A DNA stretch of 27,386 nucleotides from Chara braunii (lineage: Eukaryota > Streptophyta > Charophyceae > Charales > Characeae): NCBI GenBank assembly GCA_003427395.1, contig BFEA01000094.1, positions 3,394,951 to 3,422,336 on the forward strand. Reading direction: 5' to 3'. Of this stretch, positions 1-10,356 are shown one piece after another; positions within the stretch are counted from its first letter, which is position 1, and the number at the start of each line of letters is the position of its first letter. The position numbers and the translations under genes were made by a program. Under the pieces are notes generated by a model. It worked only from the letters and a program-made list of their open reading frames with translations. It did not search any database and had not been told where the DNA came from.

Positions 1-378
1 AAAAAAAAAAAAAAAAAAAAAAAAGTCGTAGGCGCGGGAAAAAAAAAAGTCACAGGAGCGAGAAAAAAAAAAAAAAAAAGACACGAGTGGCCACCTGATC
101 TTGCCACTTCCTAGAAGTGCACAAAGCTGTAACAGTTCTGTTTTTGCAGTTGCTAACTGCCCTCCCTCGGCCCATAACCGCACTGGCCTGTTACTGTTAT
201 TCCTTCCTGCGAATTCGGAACTGTGCAGCAGTCAGTCATGGGCGCAGTTATTTCAAGTCACCCGCACAGTTATTTCAACCAAAAAAAAAAGGGACATCGT
301 CAGACTCAGGGTCGTTGGCAGGCAGGATGATGGACGGAATGCCTCCTAGTACGAGATTAATCTTCTAACTTGCACCCC
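1..378. other. Non-coding A-rich leader, no gene seen
   Basis: The first 80 bases are three poly(A) runs separated by short GC-containing spacers. The rest is unremarkable sequence with two short overlapping open frames that match nothing I recognise. The A runs could be tails of plus-strand retroelements lying left of the window, but no element body is visible. Confidence 0.5.
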
Positions 379-404
379 TTTTTTTTTTTTTTTTTTTTTT
401 TTTT
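379..404. repeat. 26-bp poly(T) tract
   Basis: An uninterrupted T run, that is, poly(A) on the minus strand. The LINE fragment just to its right is on the plus strand, so this is not that fragment's tail. It may be the tail of a lost minus-strand insertion or slippage of an older tail. Confidence 0.8.
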
Positions 405-449
405 GACCTGGACGAATGGAGGTAGAGGAGCAACAGCAGAAGGATACCA

Positions 450-840
450 GTTATGTCATCAGAAAAATTCCTCTACAGAAATGATTATCAACTGATGGGC
501 ACACGAGACTCCTCTCTTCTTGAACAGGATTTTGCAGACTTTAAATGGGCTACCCACGCTCCTCTGACCCCCACTGCACTCCAGTGGCAAACTCTGCACA
601 GATGGCTGCCAATACCTGCATGGATCGTCACAAGAACCGACTTAGAGCGAAGCGGTATACTGTCACCCATCTGCAACTACCGTGGGCTTGAATCCCCTTG
701 AAGAGTCGCCACATTGGTGCACTGTCTGCTGGATTGTCCCATGACCACCCAGGTCTGGAGATGGTGGGATGCAGCCTGGACTCACCTGACAGGGAAACAA
801 CCCCCTACTATGAAACACTAAATCAATCCCGGGCCTTCAA
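450..840 (+). pseudogene. LINE ORF2 C-terminal fragment (zf-RVT region)
   Basis: This is a short remnant of the C-terminal part of a non-LTR retrotransposon ORF2. The plus frame reads LQWQTLHRWLPIPAWIVTRTDLERSGI, matching LQWQIAHHCLPTNDWIIDRSSLEQKGL in the large LINE of this window. After a stop near 700 a shifted frame continues with HCLLDCP and VWRWWDAAW, the His/Cys half of zf-RVT and its usual Trp-rich sequel. The first Cys pair has decayed, with only one Cys near LSPICNY. There is no RT, endonuclease or tail. The LTR at 855 begins just after the homology fades, so insertion may have cut the element. Opposite in orientation to the LINE at 4722-12085. Confidence 0.75.
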
Positions 841-854
841 GGTGACCACCAAGA

Positions 855-2224
855 TGTTACATGCAGCGCGTGCACACACGGGCCATTTTGCAGGCCCGAC
901 GGCCATTTTGCAGGCCCGACGGCCATTTTGCAGGCCCGACTGGATTCAGGCCAAAACCCTGGATTTCAGGCCGAAAGACTAAAATTCAGGGCTTACAGGC
1001 CCCATTTCGGTTCAGGCCGAAAGCCTGACTTTCAGGGCCTACAGCCCCTGCGACGGTTCAGACTAAAAATGGTAATAGCATTTTTAGCCTGAACCCAAGG
1101 GCCATTTTCGGTCGTTCATCAGAACGACCGGCCCTGAAACTCAGGCACCGAACCAGGGTTTTGGGAACAGCCTATATTTGGACTGTTCCCACGCCTGCCT
1201 CAAGCAGGCTGCTGCACGCCAGCCCCTGGCACACTTCGGCATTGGCAAGAGCTGCCTCCTCGGCCTGCTCGCCCTCCTGCAGTCAGGAGGCAGGCCGAGG
1301 AAGTACATAGGGCTTCCCAGGCACTTCCGGGGTAGGCAGTTCGGCAGTTGTAGTCTTCAGGATTCGGGTGCAGCACTCTGGAGGGAGCGCTGCGTTGTAG
1401 TAGTGGTAGCGTTAGCTAGTAGTCTTCAGCGCTGGGCGCAGTAGGTAGCTGTAGTCTCCAGCGCTGAGCGCCATAGCTAGGTAGTACTAGAGAGAGAGAG
1501 AGAGAGAGAGCTTGGGCGGAGGCCAGAGGTACCTACCTGCAGCGCCGTTGCTCCATTTTCGACTTCGAGGTACCTGCAGCACAGCGCCAACATCACAGGT
1601 TAGTACTTGGTTCGTAACAGAGAGAGCGAGAGAGTTCTTCTTCTTCTTCTTCTCAGTCCACCATCTCTTCTCTCCCTCTCACTTCTGACTTCACTGCATC
1701 TGCAGACTATGAGAGAAGAGATACAGAGCTTGGTGACATTGGATCCAGACTCGACTTTCGAGGGTTCAGACATGGCAACGAGGGGTTATTTGGGATTGGT
1801 GACCAAGACTTGGTGTTAACGACATTCCCATCTTCTTCCCTCCTTTCGTCTGTTCCTTATCTCTTCGTCTGTGTATGTCTGGACCTGGCGCTTTCTTCCT
1901 GTGTGCAACGCCAGGCTCCTTCACACCTGGTGAGGGATACGATGCATGTTTAGTCTGAGTTCAAACATTGATTGGGCTAGTTAGAGGTACTCTAGCATTC
2001 TGCTTCGTTACTCTGAACTACGTGAATGAGGTCAGTCATGTCAGGTCAGTCTTGTATCAAAGTCTTCCCTGCGCTCTTCAACATCTTTTTGTATGAATGA
2101 GAATGTACATTGCTTGTCGAGATTCTACTCGTACCACATTGTCTATTCAGTCTTTTTCATCACATTGCAGATTCTCGGTTTATTACGTACATTGCATATC
2201 TGTGCAGGGAAAGCTTCATTACAG
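855..2224. mobile_element. Diverged LTR copy A (right end uncertain)
   Basis: It starts TGTTACATGC, as does the solo LTR at 3108, and follows it nearly colinearly. Shared landmarks are GGCCATTTT..CAGGCCC blocks, GA microsatellite near 1492, TTCTTCTTCTTCT near 1636, a stretch around GGATCCAGACTCGAC near 1741, CTGGACCTGGCGC near 1880, and TCACATTGCAGATTC near 2159. The right end is blurred: the GCATGTAACA terminus of the second copy is not recognisable, and no repeat of the left flank CAAGA follows. It encodes no protein. The two copies are too diverged to be the paired LTRs of one young element, and copy B has its own target-site duplication, so I read them as independent insertions of one family. 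Confidence 0.7.
881..940. repeat. 20-bp tandem repeat, 3 exact copies
   Basis: GGCCATTTTGCAGGCCCGAC is repeated three times without change inside LTR copy A. Each unit carries a small palindrome (GGCC...GGCC). The matching part of LTR copy B has one comparable block near 3136 followed by different ~44-bp repeats, so this expansion is specific to copy A. Confidence 0.95.
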
Positions 2225-2244
2225 GGAAGCCACTTGTCGGGGTG

Positions 2245-2340
2245 ATAAGTGGGCGAGCGTGGAAGGCCCATCTATTGATGGAGGGCCACAACACCTGCTG
2301 GAAAGCAGGTCCAGCGTCTCGGTATGATACATGGATGAAA
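2245..2340. repeat. Fragment resembling the 12523-13110 repeat unit
   Basis: CATCTATTGATGGAGGGCC followed by CACCTGCTGGAAAGCAGGTCC closely resembles 12539-12580 and, less well, 12862-12900. It is a single partial unit of a dispersed repeat that also resembles the 3' flank of LINE-2 near 24500. Confidence 0.5.
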
Positions 2341-2982
2341 GAGTTGTCCTGATCACACTTGGTTGGTTGCAGTATGCTCTGCCAATTCCGGAATACCTCT
2401 AATGGGCCCCACTCCCTCTGCGCTCTACTACTTCTCTTCGTCTGCTCTCCGTCTCTCTTGTTCCTCGTATTCGTCTGTCTGGCTGTCTTCTCAGTAGCAG
2501 TGGTCGTCTCTGTCACTATTCGGCATGTTGGCAGGAGTTCTACAGGCAGTGCCTGTATGTGTTATGTGGACCTTCTGTGGTCTTTGGCGGAGACCTTCTG
2601 CCGTCTTCGGCAGATACAGTGTCGGACAACATCCCAGACGCGGCATGGAGAGGTGCAGAGACTCAGAGTGACGTACCGTGTCTGTGTCCGTAGAAGGAGA
2701 CACTTATGTAGATGGCAGAGGGAGCTTGAATTAAGAACACAAAAATGGAGATCGGGGAGAGCGAAACTAGTGTCCAAATGCCGTAACTGCCAACGAAAGT
2801 CGTTTAATCATTTTTTTTCGTGTTTTTCTCAATTATCTCTTTTCTGGTGCAGTGCTAAGGCTTGGACCCCACTGGCTAGCGATAGCTGGCGGTCAGCCTT
2901 TGGAAGAAATGTTTTTGAGAACCCACAGCTGACGGCAAACACAAGCACTTTTGTTTCCACTCTGCCTACCTCCACTCTTATA
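2341..2982. other. Intergenic stretch, no recognisable gene
   Basis: A long plus-strand open frame spans 2359-3228, but it runs into the hairpin and the LTR, has no recognisable motif, and is built partly from CT-rich low-complexity sequence. I regard it as chance. Nothing else is visible here. Confidence 0.5.
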
Positions 2983-3107
2983 GCGCACCAACCAATCCCC
3001 ATGCCTCCTTTCCGCACGGGATGGCTGGTACGCTGGCCAACGTCTAGAGTCCACCAGCATACCAGCCATCCTGTGCAGAAAGGAGGCACGGGGATTGGCT
3101 GGTGTGC
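2983..3107. repeat. 125-bp fold-back (54-bp arms, 17-bp spacer)
   Basis: Arms 2983-3036 and 3054-3107 are inverted copies pairing at 48 of 54 positions. All six mismatches (left-arm bases 2985, 2991, 3001, 3013, 3018, 3031) are transition-type differences. The right arm stops exactly where the solo LTR begins, and the last five bases of the arm are the left target-site duplication. It could be a foldback or MITE remnant or a template-switch inverted duplication; I see no clear target duplication of its own. Confidence 0.9.
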
Positions 3108-4424
3108 TGTTACATGCTGCGCTTGCAACAGGCTGCACGGGCCATTTTCAGGCCCGTGTTGTTTTCAACCTGAAAGCCTGAAAACAAGCGCCTACAGGCC
3201 CCATGTTGTTTTCAACCTGAAAGCCTGAAAACAATGGCCTACAGGCCCTGTGTCGTTTCAGCCTAAATCAGGGCCTTTCCGGCCCTGAGTCTTTTCAGCC
3301 CGAAACTGAGGGCCATTTTCAGGCCCTCGTAAGATCGACCTGCCCTGAAACTCAGGCACCAGACCAAGGTTTTAGCTCAGGCTATTTTTGGCCTATTTTC
3401 AAGACAACCTTTGTTTGAGCTTCAACCCCAGGGTCTGGCACGTTTTGGCATTGGCAAGAGCAGCCTCCTAGACGGGCCAGCACTATATCAGACTGGCCCG
3501 CCCTGCAGGCTGCAGGCAGTTCCTAGGTACTTCCCAGACACTTCACATGCAGTTCAGGAGGCAGGAGGTAGTCTTCAGGATTCGGCAGCAGCACTCTTGA
3601 GCAGTGCTGCAGGAGTTGTAGTAGCGCTAGCAGTAGTCTTCAGCGTTGGGCGCTAGTAGCGTTAGCAGTAGTCTTCAGCGCTGGGTGCCATAGGAGCTAG
3701 AGTAGTACTAGAGAGAGAGAGATTGGGCGGAGGCCAGGGATACTTACCTGCAGCGCCATAGCTCCAACTTCGCCTTCAAGGCACCTGCAGCACAGCCCCA
3801 TCATCACAGGTTAGTACCTGGCATATGAGAGAGAGAGAGTTCTCCTTCTTCTTCTTCTCAGTCCACCATCTCCCTCTCACCCTCTCGCTACCTGACTGCA
3901 CTGCATCAGCAGACTACGAGAGAAAGAGAGAGCTTGGTGACATTTGGATCCAGACTCGACATTTGGGCTTCAGACATTTTGACGAGGGATTATTTGGGAC
4001 TTGTAACAAAGACTTGGTGTTGACGACATTCCCATCTTTCCCCCTCTTCTTCGCCTGTTCCCCTCCTCTTCGTCTGTGCATGATCTGGACCTGGCGCCTT
4101 CTTCCTGGGTATAGCGCCAGGCCCCTTCACACCTTGTGATGAGAATGATGTATGTTGGGTATGCGTTGCAACGTTGATTGGGCTAGTCATTTTGTATTGT
4201 AGCATTCTGTTGTGCTATCTTGCACTACGTGATAGAGGTCAGTCCCGGTCAGGTCAGGACTTGTATCTAAGTCTTCCATTGCGCTATAAAGCATCATTTT
4301 TGTATGTATCGGAATGCACACTGCTTGTTGAGATTCTACTTGCACTGCATTGTCCATTCAGTCATTTTCATCACATTGCGGATCCTTGGTTATATACGTA
4401 CATCGCCCAACTGGGCATGTAACA
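3108..4424. mobile_element. Solo LTR with 5-bp target-site duplication
   Basis: The 1,317-bp element starts TGTTACATGC and ends GCATGTAACA, a perfect 10-bp terminal inverted repeat with canonical TG...CA ends. It is flanked by TGTGC at 3103-3107 and again at 4425-4429, a 5-bp target-site duplication as LTR-retrotransposon integrases make. No internal coding region or primer-binding site accompanies it, so it is a solo LTR left by LTR-LTR recombination. Inside are ~44-bp imperfect repeats (about 3155-3250), a short GA tract near 3712 and a CTT-rich run near 3845. A diverged relative lies at 855-2224. Confidence 0.9.
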
Positions 4425-4719
4425 TGTGCTGAAAAAGGGGAGGCAGACTTGCCTGAAAAGGCAAGTGTTCCTTATCGGGTAACAAAAGGGAAGTGTCGAA
4501 AATTGTTGTGGTAGTGGAGTCCCATTTTGCTTGCCCATTCCCGTCGACCACGATTTGTGCTGGTGGATGCTTTCCTGGCCGCCAGCTACCGCCAGCCAGT
4601 GGGGTCCCTCCCTAACAGTACCCAAAAAAAGGCTGGCATCATCATGTATCTGATCACATATATGGTTACTTCATTCGGCCAGCATAGTCCTCTACCTTCT
4701 TCCCCCAAATACAACGCAC

Positions 4720-4721
<2 letters not shown>
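4425..4721. other. Spacer between solo LTR and LINE-1 tail
   Basis: No gene is seen. A small hairpin (ACTTGCC / GGCAAGT around 4448-4467) is the only structure I noted. The right edge is the 3' flank of LINE-1. Confidence 0.5.
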
Positions 4722-4762
<41 letters not shown>

Positions 4763-5002
4763 AGGGCCAAGTGCCCAAGGCTGATATTCAGAAAACAAGA
4801 ACGAGGCCGAGGTCCTCACAATCTACCCGGATATGTCACTACCTGGGAGCCTTACCCAGTTTTGCTTTTTACGAGACCCCGAGGGACCCGAGAACCAAAA
4901 GTTAAATCCAAAAATAATACCCATACAAAATAAGGAAGATGCCTGCCTCTTCAGCAATTCAAGCCACCAGATCTAACATGCCAAACCAAGCAGCTGCCTC
5001 CA
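4722..5002 (-). other. LINE-1 3' UTR and poly(A) tail
   Basis: On the minus strand the element ends GGCCCTGTTT followed by a homopolymeric A tail (4758-4722). Just before it, GGGC ACTTG GCCC can form a short stem-loop. The same GGCCCTGTTTA(n) end is found on LINE-2 at 24472-24482, supporting this as the genuine 3' terminus of a LINE lineage. Confidence 0.8.
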
Positions 5003-6728
5003 GATTATGATATTTCTACCAGCGATGTATGAGATGGGGGAAAACGATCTGCAAAATCTCTAGGGTCCCTGAGAGAGGCTCCTGGTTATAGTGAAAACCA
5101 GTCCTTGAAACAGAGTTGGAAATCTCTTCTAAAGAAGACTTTCGACCCTTCTCCTCCTGGCCATGTCACTTCACCCAGATTCCTTTCCCCTGCACCCCCC
5201 AGCCAGTCCGCAACAAATTCCTGAATTAAAAGTTGAATATCTTTCTTCTTTTGTAATTTGTGTAATTTAGAACATAAAACATTCCAATGGGCTCTGATTT
5301 CTGATTGTATGAACTGAACAATATATTCATAGATTTCAGATCCCTCCAGTGCTACATTTTCCCTTTCCAAAACACAACGTTTATACCATAGGACCCAAAC
5401 GACCGCTTTCCTACCAATTTCGAAAAAATTAGACTGAAAAGCAGTTAGCGTGGTATCCTGTGGGCACCAATGTCNTACCAGAATAGNTTTCCATTCCCAA
5501 GGCCAGTCCAACCNAGTGAGCTCCCTCCAAACATAGTCCCATCTCCTCCATAATAGAACCGACCCAGGGCACTGCATAAAAATGTGTTCAATAGTTTCCC
5601 TACACCTTTTGCTTGGAAAATTCGCTACACATGACTTGCACCAAGGAAGGGCCAAACCCTTTTGTTCCAAAGAGGAGCGGTCTATGATCCAATCGTTAGT
5701 TGGCAGACAATGATGTGCAATTTGCCACTGCAACGATGAGAATTGGGTTGGGCATTGTCTTATTTTATTTTTAAAAATTATTTTTTTAATTGGGTTTATA
5801 TCTAAATTAAGGTGTCTAGCCCATCTTTCCCAGATAATTGAAGAAATGTCCCCTTTGGCCTCAGTAGACGATAGGCTGCTTTCGCTATTAGTGATTGTAA
5901 CGATCTGGGTTGACCTTTCTTAGTAGTTTGCCATATCCACTCCGCAGGATCAAGCGGAAGTTCCGGAATAGGTATTTCCGGATGAAAGGCTCTCCATCCT
6001 TTTATAGAGGAGATGAAGAGAACTCTGATTCGATACATATGTGTCAAGGGGAACATCTCAACTGGATCTGTAGGGGACTGAATCAAGAAAAGATCTCTAT
6101 TTGTTTTGCACTTGCTTACCATAGCCCCTTGTGGTGACATACAGACCACCTGTCCTAAGACTTGGTGCCCATTAGTTTTGACCCCTACCACCCAATCCCC
6201 TTCCTTAAATCTGGGACCTCTCTTAAGGACCGATACCCAAGCTAAGGGTATGGAATAAATCATCTGATCTAGATTTGTATTGAGATGATGAGCATAACGA
6301 AGGAGTGGCCTCAACTGATCTCCCGTTTTCCAGTCTTTCTTTCCTGAGTCCCATAAGTCTTTGATGCGTGTAACCCCTTTCATAACCCATTGATACCATG
6401 GAGGGGAAAAACTGTTAAAAATGCACCCATTTAGGTCAGTGATCCATCTATTACCAAAAAGTGGTTGATGAAGGATCTCCTCATATCTAGTAGGAAAGGG
6501 TATGTCTGGCAATGGTAGACGCCTCCATATTTTCAACAAGTTTACCCACAGATTATCTAAAACCATATCCCTCCTTGTTTCCTCCCTATCTCCCTCTCCT
6601 CTTCCCCCTATCTTTGCCCTAGGGATAGTCCAAAAGTGATCTTCAATCCATGAGAGTGGATGTATATCCTCACTTGAGACTGGAGCAAGTCTACGTATTT
6701 GTTCAAGAACCATAACCTGCCAAGGCAT
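5003..6728 (-). pseudogene. LINE-1 ORF2: connection region and zf-RVT
   Basis: This is the C-terminal half of ORF2. From 6728 it reads WIEDHFWTIPR and later HQPLFGNRWITD and VMKGVTRIKDLWDSG, all conserved in the LINE-3 fragments. A segment rich in Gly and Val follows (FKEGDWVVGVKTNG...LGQVVCMS, about 6240-6120). After a frameshift near 5770 come LQWQIAHHCLPTNDW and the zf-RVT cysteines and histidine: CKSC, then ETIEHIFMQCP (C-x2-C...H-x4-C). The frame stops at 5086, but the same frame past the stop (LRDPRDFADRFPP) matches LINE-3 (LRPAKDFSDPFPP), so the stop is a mutation and the protein once reached about 5003. Three N bases (5475-5514) give ambiguous residues. Confidence 0.85.
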
Positions 6729-6758
6729 TCCAATAGATATGATTAATTTTTTGACCCA

Positions 6759-8245
6759 CTATATGGCAAGTGCTTGGTACTGAAGATTTGGATCAAGGAT
6801 TCTCAAACCTCCCCTAGCTTTAGGTTGAATCAAATATCTCCACGCCACTCTGGGGATTACCTTATCCTGCTCATGATTACCCCTCCATAAAAAAGTTGTG
6901 ACCTGTCNCTGCAGGGTTTTANTGCGTACATTNCTTATAGACCACANAGCAGACTTNTACCATATNGAAGCCAAAATAACATTATTAATGATGAGAGCTC
7001 TCCCAAATATAGAGGTGTGCTTGCTCTTCCATTGTTGCATTTTATCAATCGCCGGTCTCGACACCCAATCATCATGAGTCATAGGTTTCCCCACTGCCGT
7101 AAGAGAAACACCTAGGATGCGAATAGGGGCTTCTAGAGGTAACCATTTTACTCTGGGTTGTTCTGGAGGCCTATCCCCCGCGGAATGAATCCACCAGCCC
7201 TGAGTTTTATTACCCCAATTAACCACCATATCTGAGACATATGAAAATTTTTCCATCAAAGCTTGAATTTCTANCATATTATCATATGTTGCATCCATCA
7301 TGACTGTGAGATCATCTGCAAACATGGAGCAAACTGGAATGGCTTCTTCTGGAATACCCGAGATACGTAGTCTCTGCAAATTACGATTCGTTCTGAGGTT
7401 ATCCCCTAATGCTTCCATAATAATTAAAAAAAGGAATGGCGCCAAAGGGTCTCCTTGTCTGACAGATCTTTGTAACTTAATTTCTGGAGAGATAAGCCCA
7501 TTTACTTGAATTCTCGTCGTGGCATTGGAGTGAAGGATACGAACCCATTTCCTCAAATTAGGACCAAAGTTCATTTTAACCAGGCAAGCATCCAAAAAAA
7601 AACAATCTACGTGATCATAAGCTTTTTCAAAATCAATAAAAATGAAGGCTGCATTTTGTTTGGATTGTCTAGATAATTTAACCATTTCATTAATAAGGAG
7701 AATATTGTCTTGAATATGCCTACCATTAATAAAACCAGTCTGCGAAGGATGAATAATGTCACCCATAACTGGAATCAAATGATTGGTCAGTGTTTGGCTA
7801 ACATTGTATACACAACAGACAATAAAGTGATCGACCTATAATTCTTGATGTTCGTTTTATCTCCTTTTTTATGCAGAAGCGTGAGGATACCTTGACCCAC
7901 CATATCGCTCATCTGACCTGATTCCAATATTGGATCATAGAATTCCATGAGATCTGATGCAAGTAAAGGCCACATGGTTTCCAATAATTCTTTTGGCAAT
8001 CCATCTATGCCTGCTGTTTTATCCTCATCCATCCGTAAAAGTGTTGTCCATATTTCATCACGAACTAATGGACGTTCTAGAAAATTTCTCTGTTCTTGAG
8101 AAAGAGCCTGTGTCATAGGTTGTAAGAAGTTAGTTATTGCAATGTTATCTTCCCTTCTCATTCCCGGATCCTTGGAGGAGGAAAATAGATTTTTGAAGAA
8201 GTCATAGGCGATCTTAAGACTTCCTGCCAAAGAAGAGAACAACAC
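6759..8245 (-). pseudogene. LINE-1 ORF2: reverse transcriptase domain
   Basis: RT motifs appear in order: KTAGIDGLPKELL and GILTLLHKKGDKTNIKNYR (fingers), QTGFINGRHIQDNILL, FIFIDFEKAYDHVD (motif A, catalytic Asp), QRSVRQGDPLAPFLF (motif B), and MFADDLTVMMDA (motif C, both catalytic Asp present). The thumb follows with LWRGN and ARGGLRILDPN. The enzyme would copy LINE RNA at the nicked target. A one-base frameshift near 7780 splits VVYTMLAK from LTNHLIPV. The second frame stops at 6759 (LAI stop WVKK), where the paralogue at about 15412 reads LAVQWIRR, consistent with CAG to TAG. Six N bases lie between 6908 and 7274. Confidence 0.93.
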
Positions 8246-8290
8246 GGGATCAGACCCACCTGGGTCTATAAGTCCTTCGATGAAAGATCG

Positions 8291-9487
8291 TCATGAACGC
8301 GATCGAGTAAGTGCAAAAAAGGAAGCATCCATTTGACCCTCTGTCGCAAACTTTTTTTGTTTGCCTCTAATTAAGTGTCCTTGCCAACGATGTTGAGCGA
8401 AGGATAACAATTGTTTCTTAAGATCCTGAATATCGACTAGATGAGGGCAGGTAGCAGGGTGATTTGTTAGTTCATAATTAAGAATTTGTTCTTGAATATT
8501 GATTTCTTGTAAATATTTGTTTTTAGCCTGCAGTTTTGAAAATTCATTACATTTTTTAGCGATAAATGTCAGTCCATTATTAAACCAATCCTCATACGAC
8601 TCGTATCTATTTCGAGTAGTGTGCCAAAAATCCAACACATCTTTTATGTATTGTTTAAATTGACCTTGTGTTAGCAAGGATGTATTTAGTTTATAAAATC
8701 CTCTCCCCTGATCTGGTTTTTTCCTAAAGGCCAAAAGGGCTACACACATTTTACGATCCGCTCCTGGCCATGGGTTCTGAGGGAAGATAGCGGCCCATAA
8801 TACAGCTTCATCCAAATCCTCTGACATAAGGATCAAATTTATTCTGGAACGAGTGTGAAGTGGCGATCCGCTATTACGAATGCATGTGAATAGACGCTCC
8901 TGCGAAAAAATCCTTCTATAGGTATCAAATAAATGCTCCTCTTCGCATAAAGAGTTTATTATTATCTCGTCCACTTCTACATATGCTGGACAGGGAAAAG
9001 GTATCTTCCAACGATCCATCCACCTATCCGGGGCCGTATTAAAATCTTATGCCATGATGACTGGAATCCCTTCTGGGATTTGAGATCTGATTTCTTGAAA
9101 AAAATTAACCCTCTCTTGAACATCATTAGGGTCATATACATTAATCATACAAATTACTTTTAATTCAAGCATAATCATTGCTGAAACCCACCTGCCCTGA
9201 GCATTATCTGCAGTTCATTGTATGATTTCTGCCCTTGAGTCGGGTGGCACCCAAATGGCCACTCCTCCTGATCCACTGCGTGGGGCCGGAGAGTGGAGCT
9301 TAGTATGCGGCCAGGCTAGATTATGTGCTCTCGTATGAGTGTGAGACTCTGTGAGGTGAGTTTCTTGAATACAAATGAGATTCGGCCACGTACGTCCCCC
9401 TACTCCTTTTAATTGCTCTACCAGTGCTCGCCTCTTCTCCCCATCAGCCGTGGCCAACCCATTCACATTCAAAGACCTGATGTCCAA
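8291..9487 (-). pseudogene. LINE-1 ORF2: APE-type endonuclease domain
   Basis: One frame runs from 9487 into the RT region with three nonsense codons (at 9215, about 9026 and 8291). It shows the AP-endonuclease-like fold markers: SLNVNGLATADGEKRRALVEQL, NLICIQETHL (the metal-binding Glu), GSGGVAIWV, a DFN motif right after a stop (VIMA stop DFNTAPDRW), and SRINLILMSEDL. Known family members carry a terminal SDH motif with an essential His; here the equivalent site reads GADRKMCVALL, so Ser and His appear lost. The domain would nick target DNA to start reverse transcription, but this copy should be inactive. The frame continues into a Lys-rich linker before the RT. Confidence 0.88.
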
Positions 9488-9756
9488 ATCCGCTATCTGT
9501 GTAGCTCGGTGTCATGCTGGATTCCTCCCATAAAAAGCTTGCAAGGCCTCCATTACTACCTGCAGCGGAAATGCTCATCCCACTTGTCTTTTTGTGTCTA
9601 TAGCCTAATCCAACTACCTTTCTCAAAATTCAAAGAGGAGAGAAGAATTCCTCTTCTTAATATTGAGCAGCAAAAGGACAACACATCTGTCACTGACCAG
9701 ACTGAATTAGCCTTGATCTTGAGGCACTGCAGATCAAGCAAAGTAGAGTGTGAAAA

Positions 9757-10356
9757 CTATTTGAGGCCTGCCTCTTTTTGGTCTTCAAATCGGACAAAAA
9801 TGTCCCTCTTGGCCATTTGTGCCCTATCACCCACTTTTGTAAGGGTCGCTTGAGGTCCAGGATCATAATGCTTTGATAAAAAATCGTGTAGGTCCCTTTT
9901 GAAAGTCCTGTCATTGACACTCAGATACTCCACATATGTAGTCCAACCCCTCAGAGTTATCCCCCCATACTGATCTTGCCCAATTGGGGACAGCCCCAAT
10001 TCCCATTTCCCATTCCGCTTTCTGACCGGGAGTACCAGATTGCCTTTTGTTGTCTGTGATCTGACTGCCTTACCTTTTTCTAAAATATTTCTCAATTTCT
10101 GTCTTTTACCTGTTTCCTGTGAAACAGGTGACAGGTGTACTAGCTCTGTCACGTGAAAAAAAATAGTCATATGTTGTGACTGTGAAAGTTGTTGACTCTC
10201 CCCACTCAACTGTAGTTGTTGTTGGATCTCCCTATTTTTAATCGCTGTTTCAACTATCACAACATCATCAGCAGGATTGCTGCTGCTGTTGTGCTTGATG
10301 AAGCAAAAACTGTTGTTGGGTTTCCCCTTGCCCAGCGGTTGTTTCAACAAGCACAA
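9757..10356 (-). pseudogene. LINE-1 ORF1-like frame, C-terminal part
   Basis: A 199-codon minus frame lying between the Gln-rich region and the endonuclease, where ORF1 of a LINE is expected. The sequence is basic (ETGKRQKLRNILEKGKAVRSQTTKGN, then PVRKRNGKWELGL) and ends DIFVRFEDQKEAGLK. I recognise no named domain. It overlaps the end of the preceding frame by about 90 bases in another phase, suggesting a frameshift inside the repetitive Gln region. Assignment to ORF1 is by position, strand and composition only. Confidence 0.5.

Noticed and set aside
881-940. CRISPR-like array
   Set aside because: Three head-to-tail 20-bp units without spacers inside an LTR in a eukaryotic context; it is a simple tandem repeat.
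2359-3228. 289-codon plus-strand open frame
   Set aside because: It crosses CT-rich sequence, the fold-back and the start of the solo LTR, has no recognisable motif, and depends on sequence inserted later.
855-4424. A complete short LTR retrotransposon with the two LTR copies as its ends
   Set aside because: Copy B has its own 5-bp target duplication, the copies are too diverged, and no internal motifs are present.
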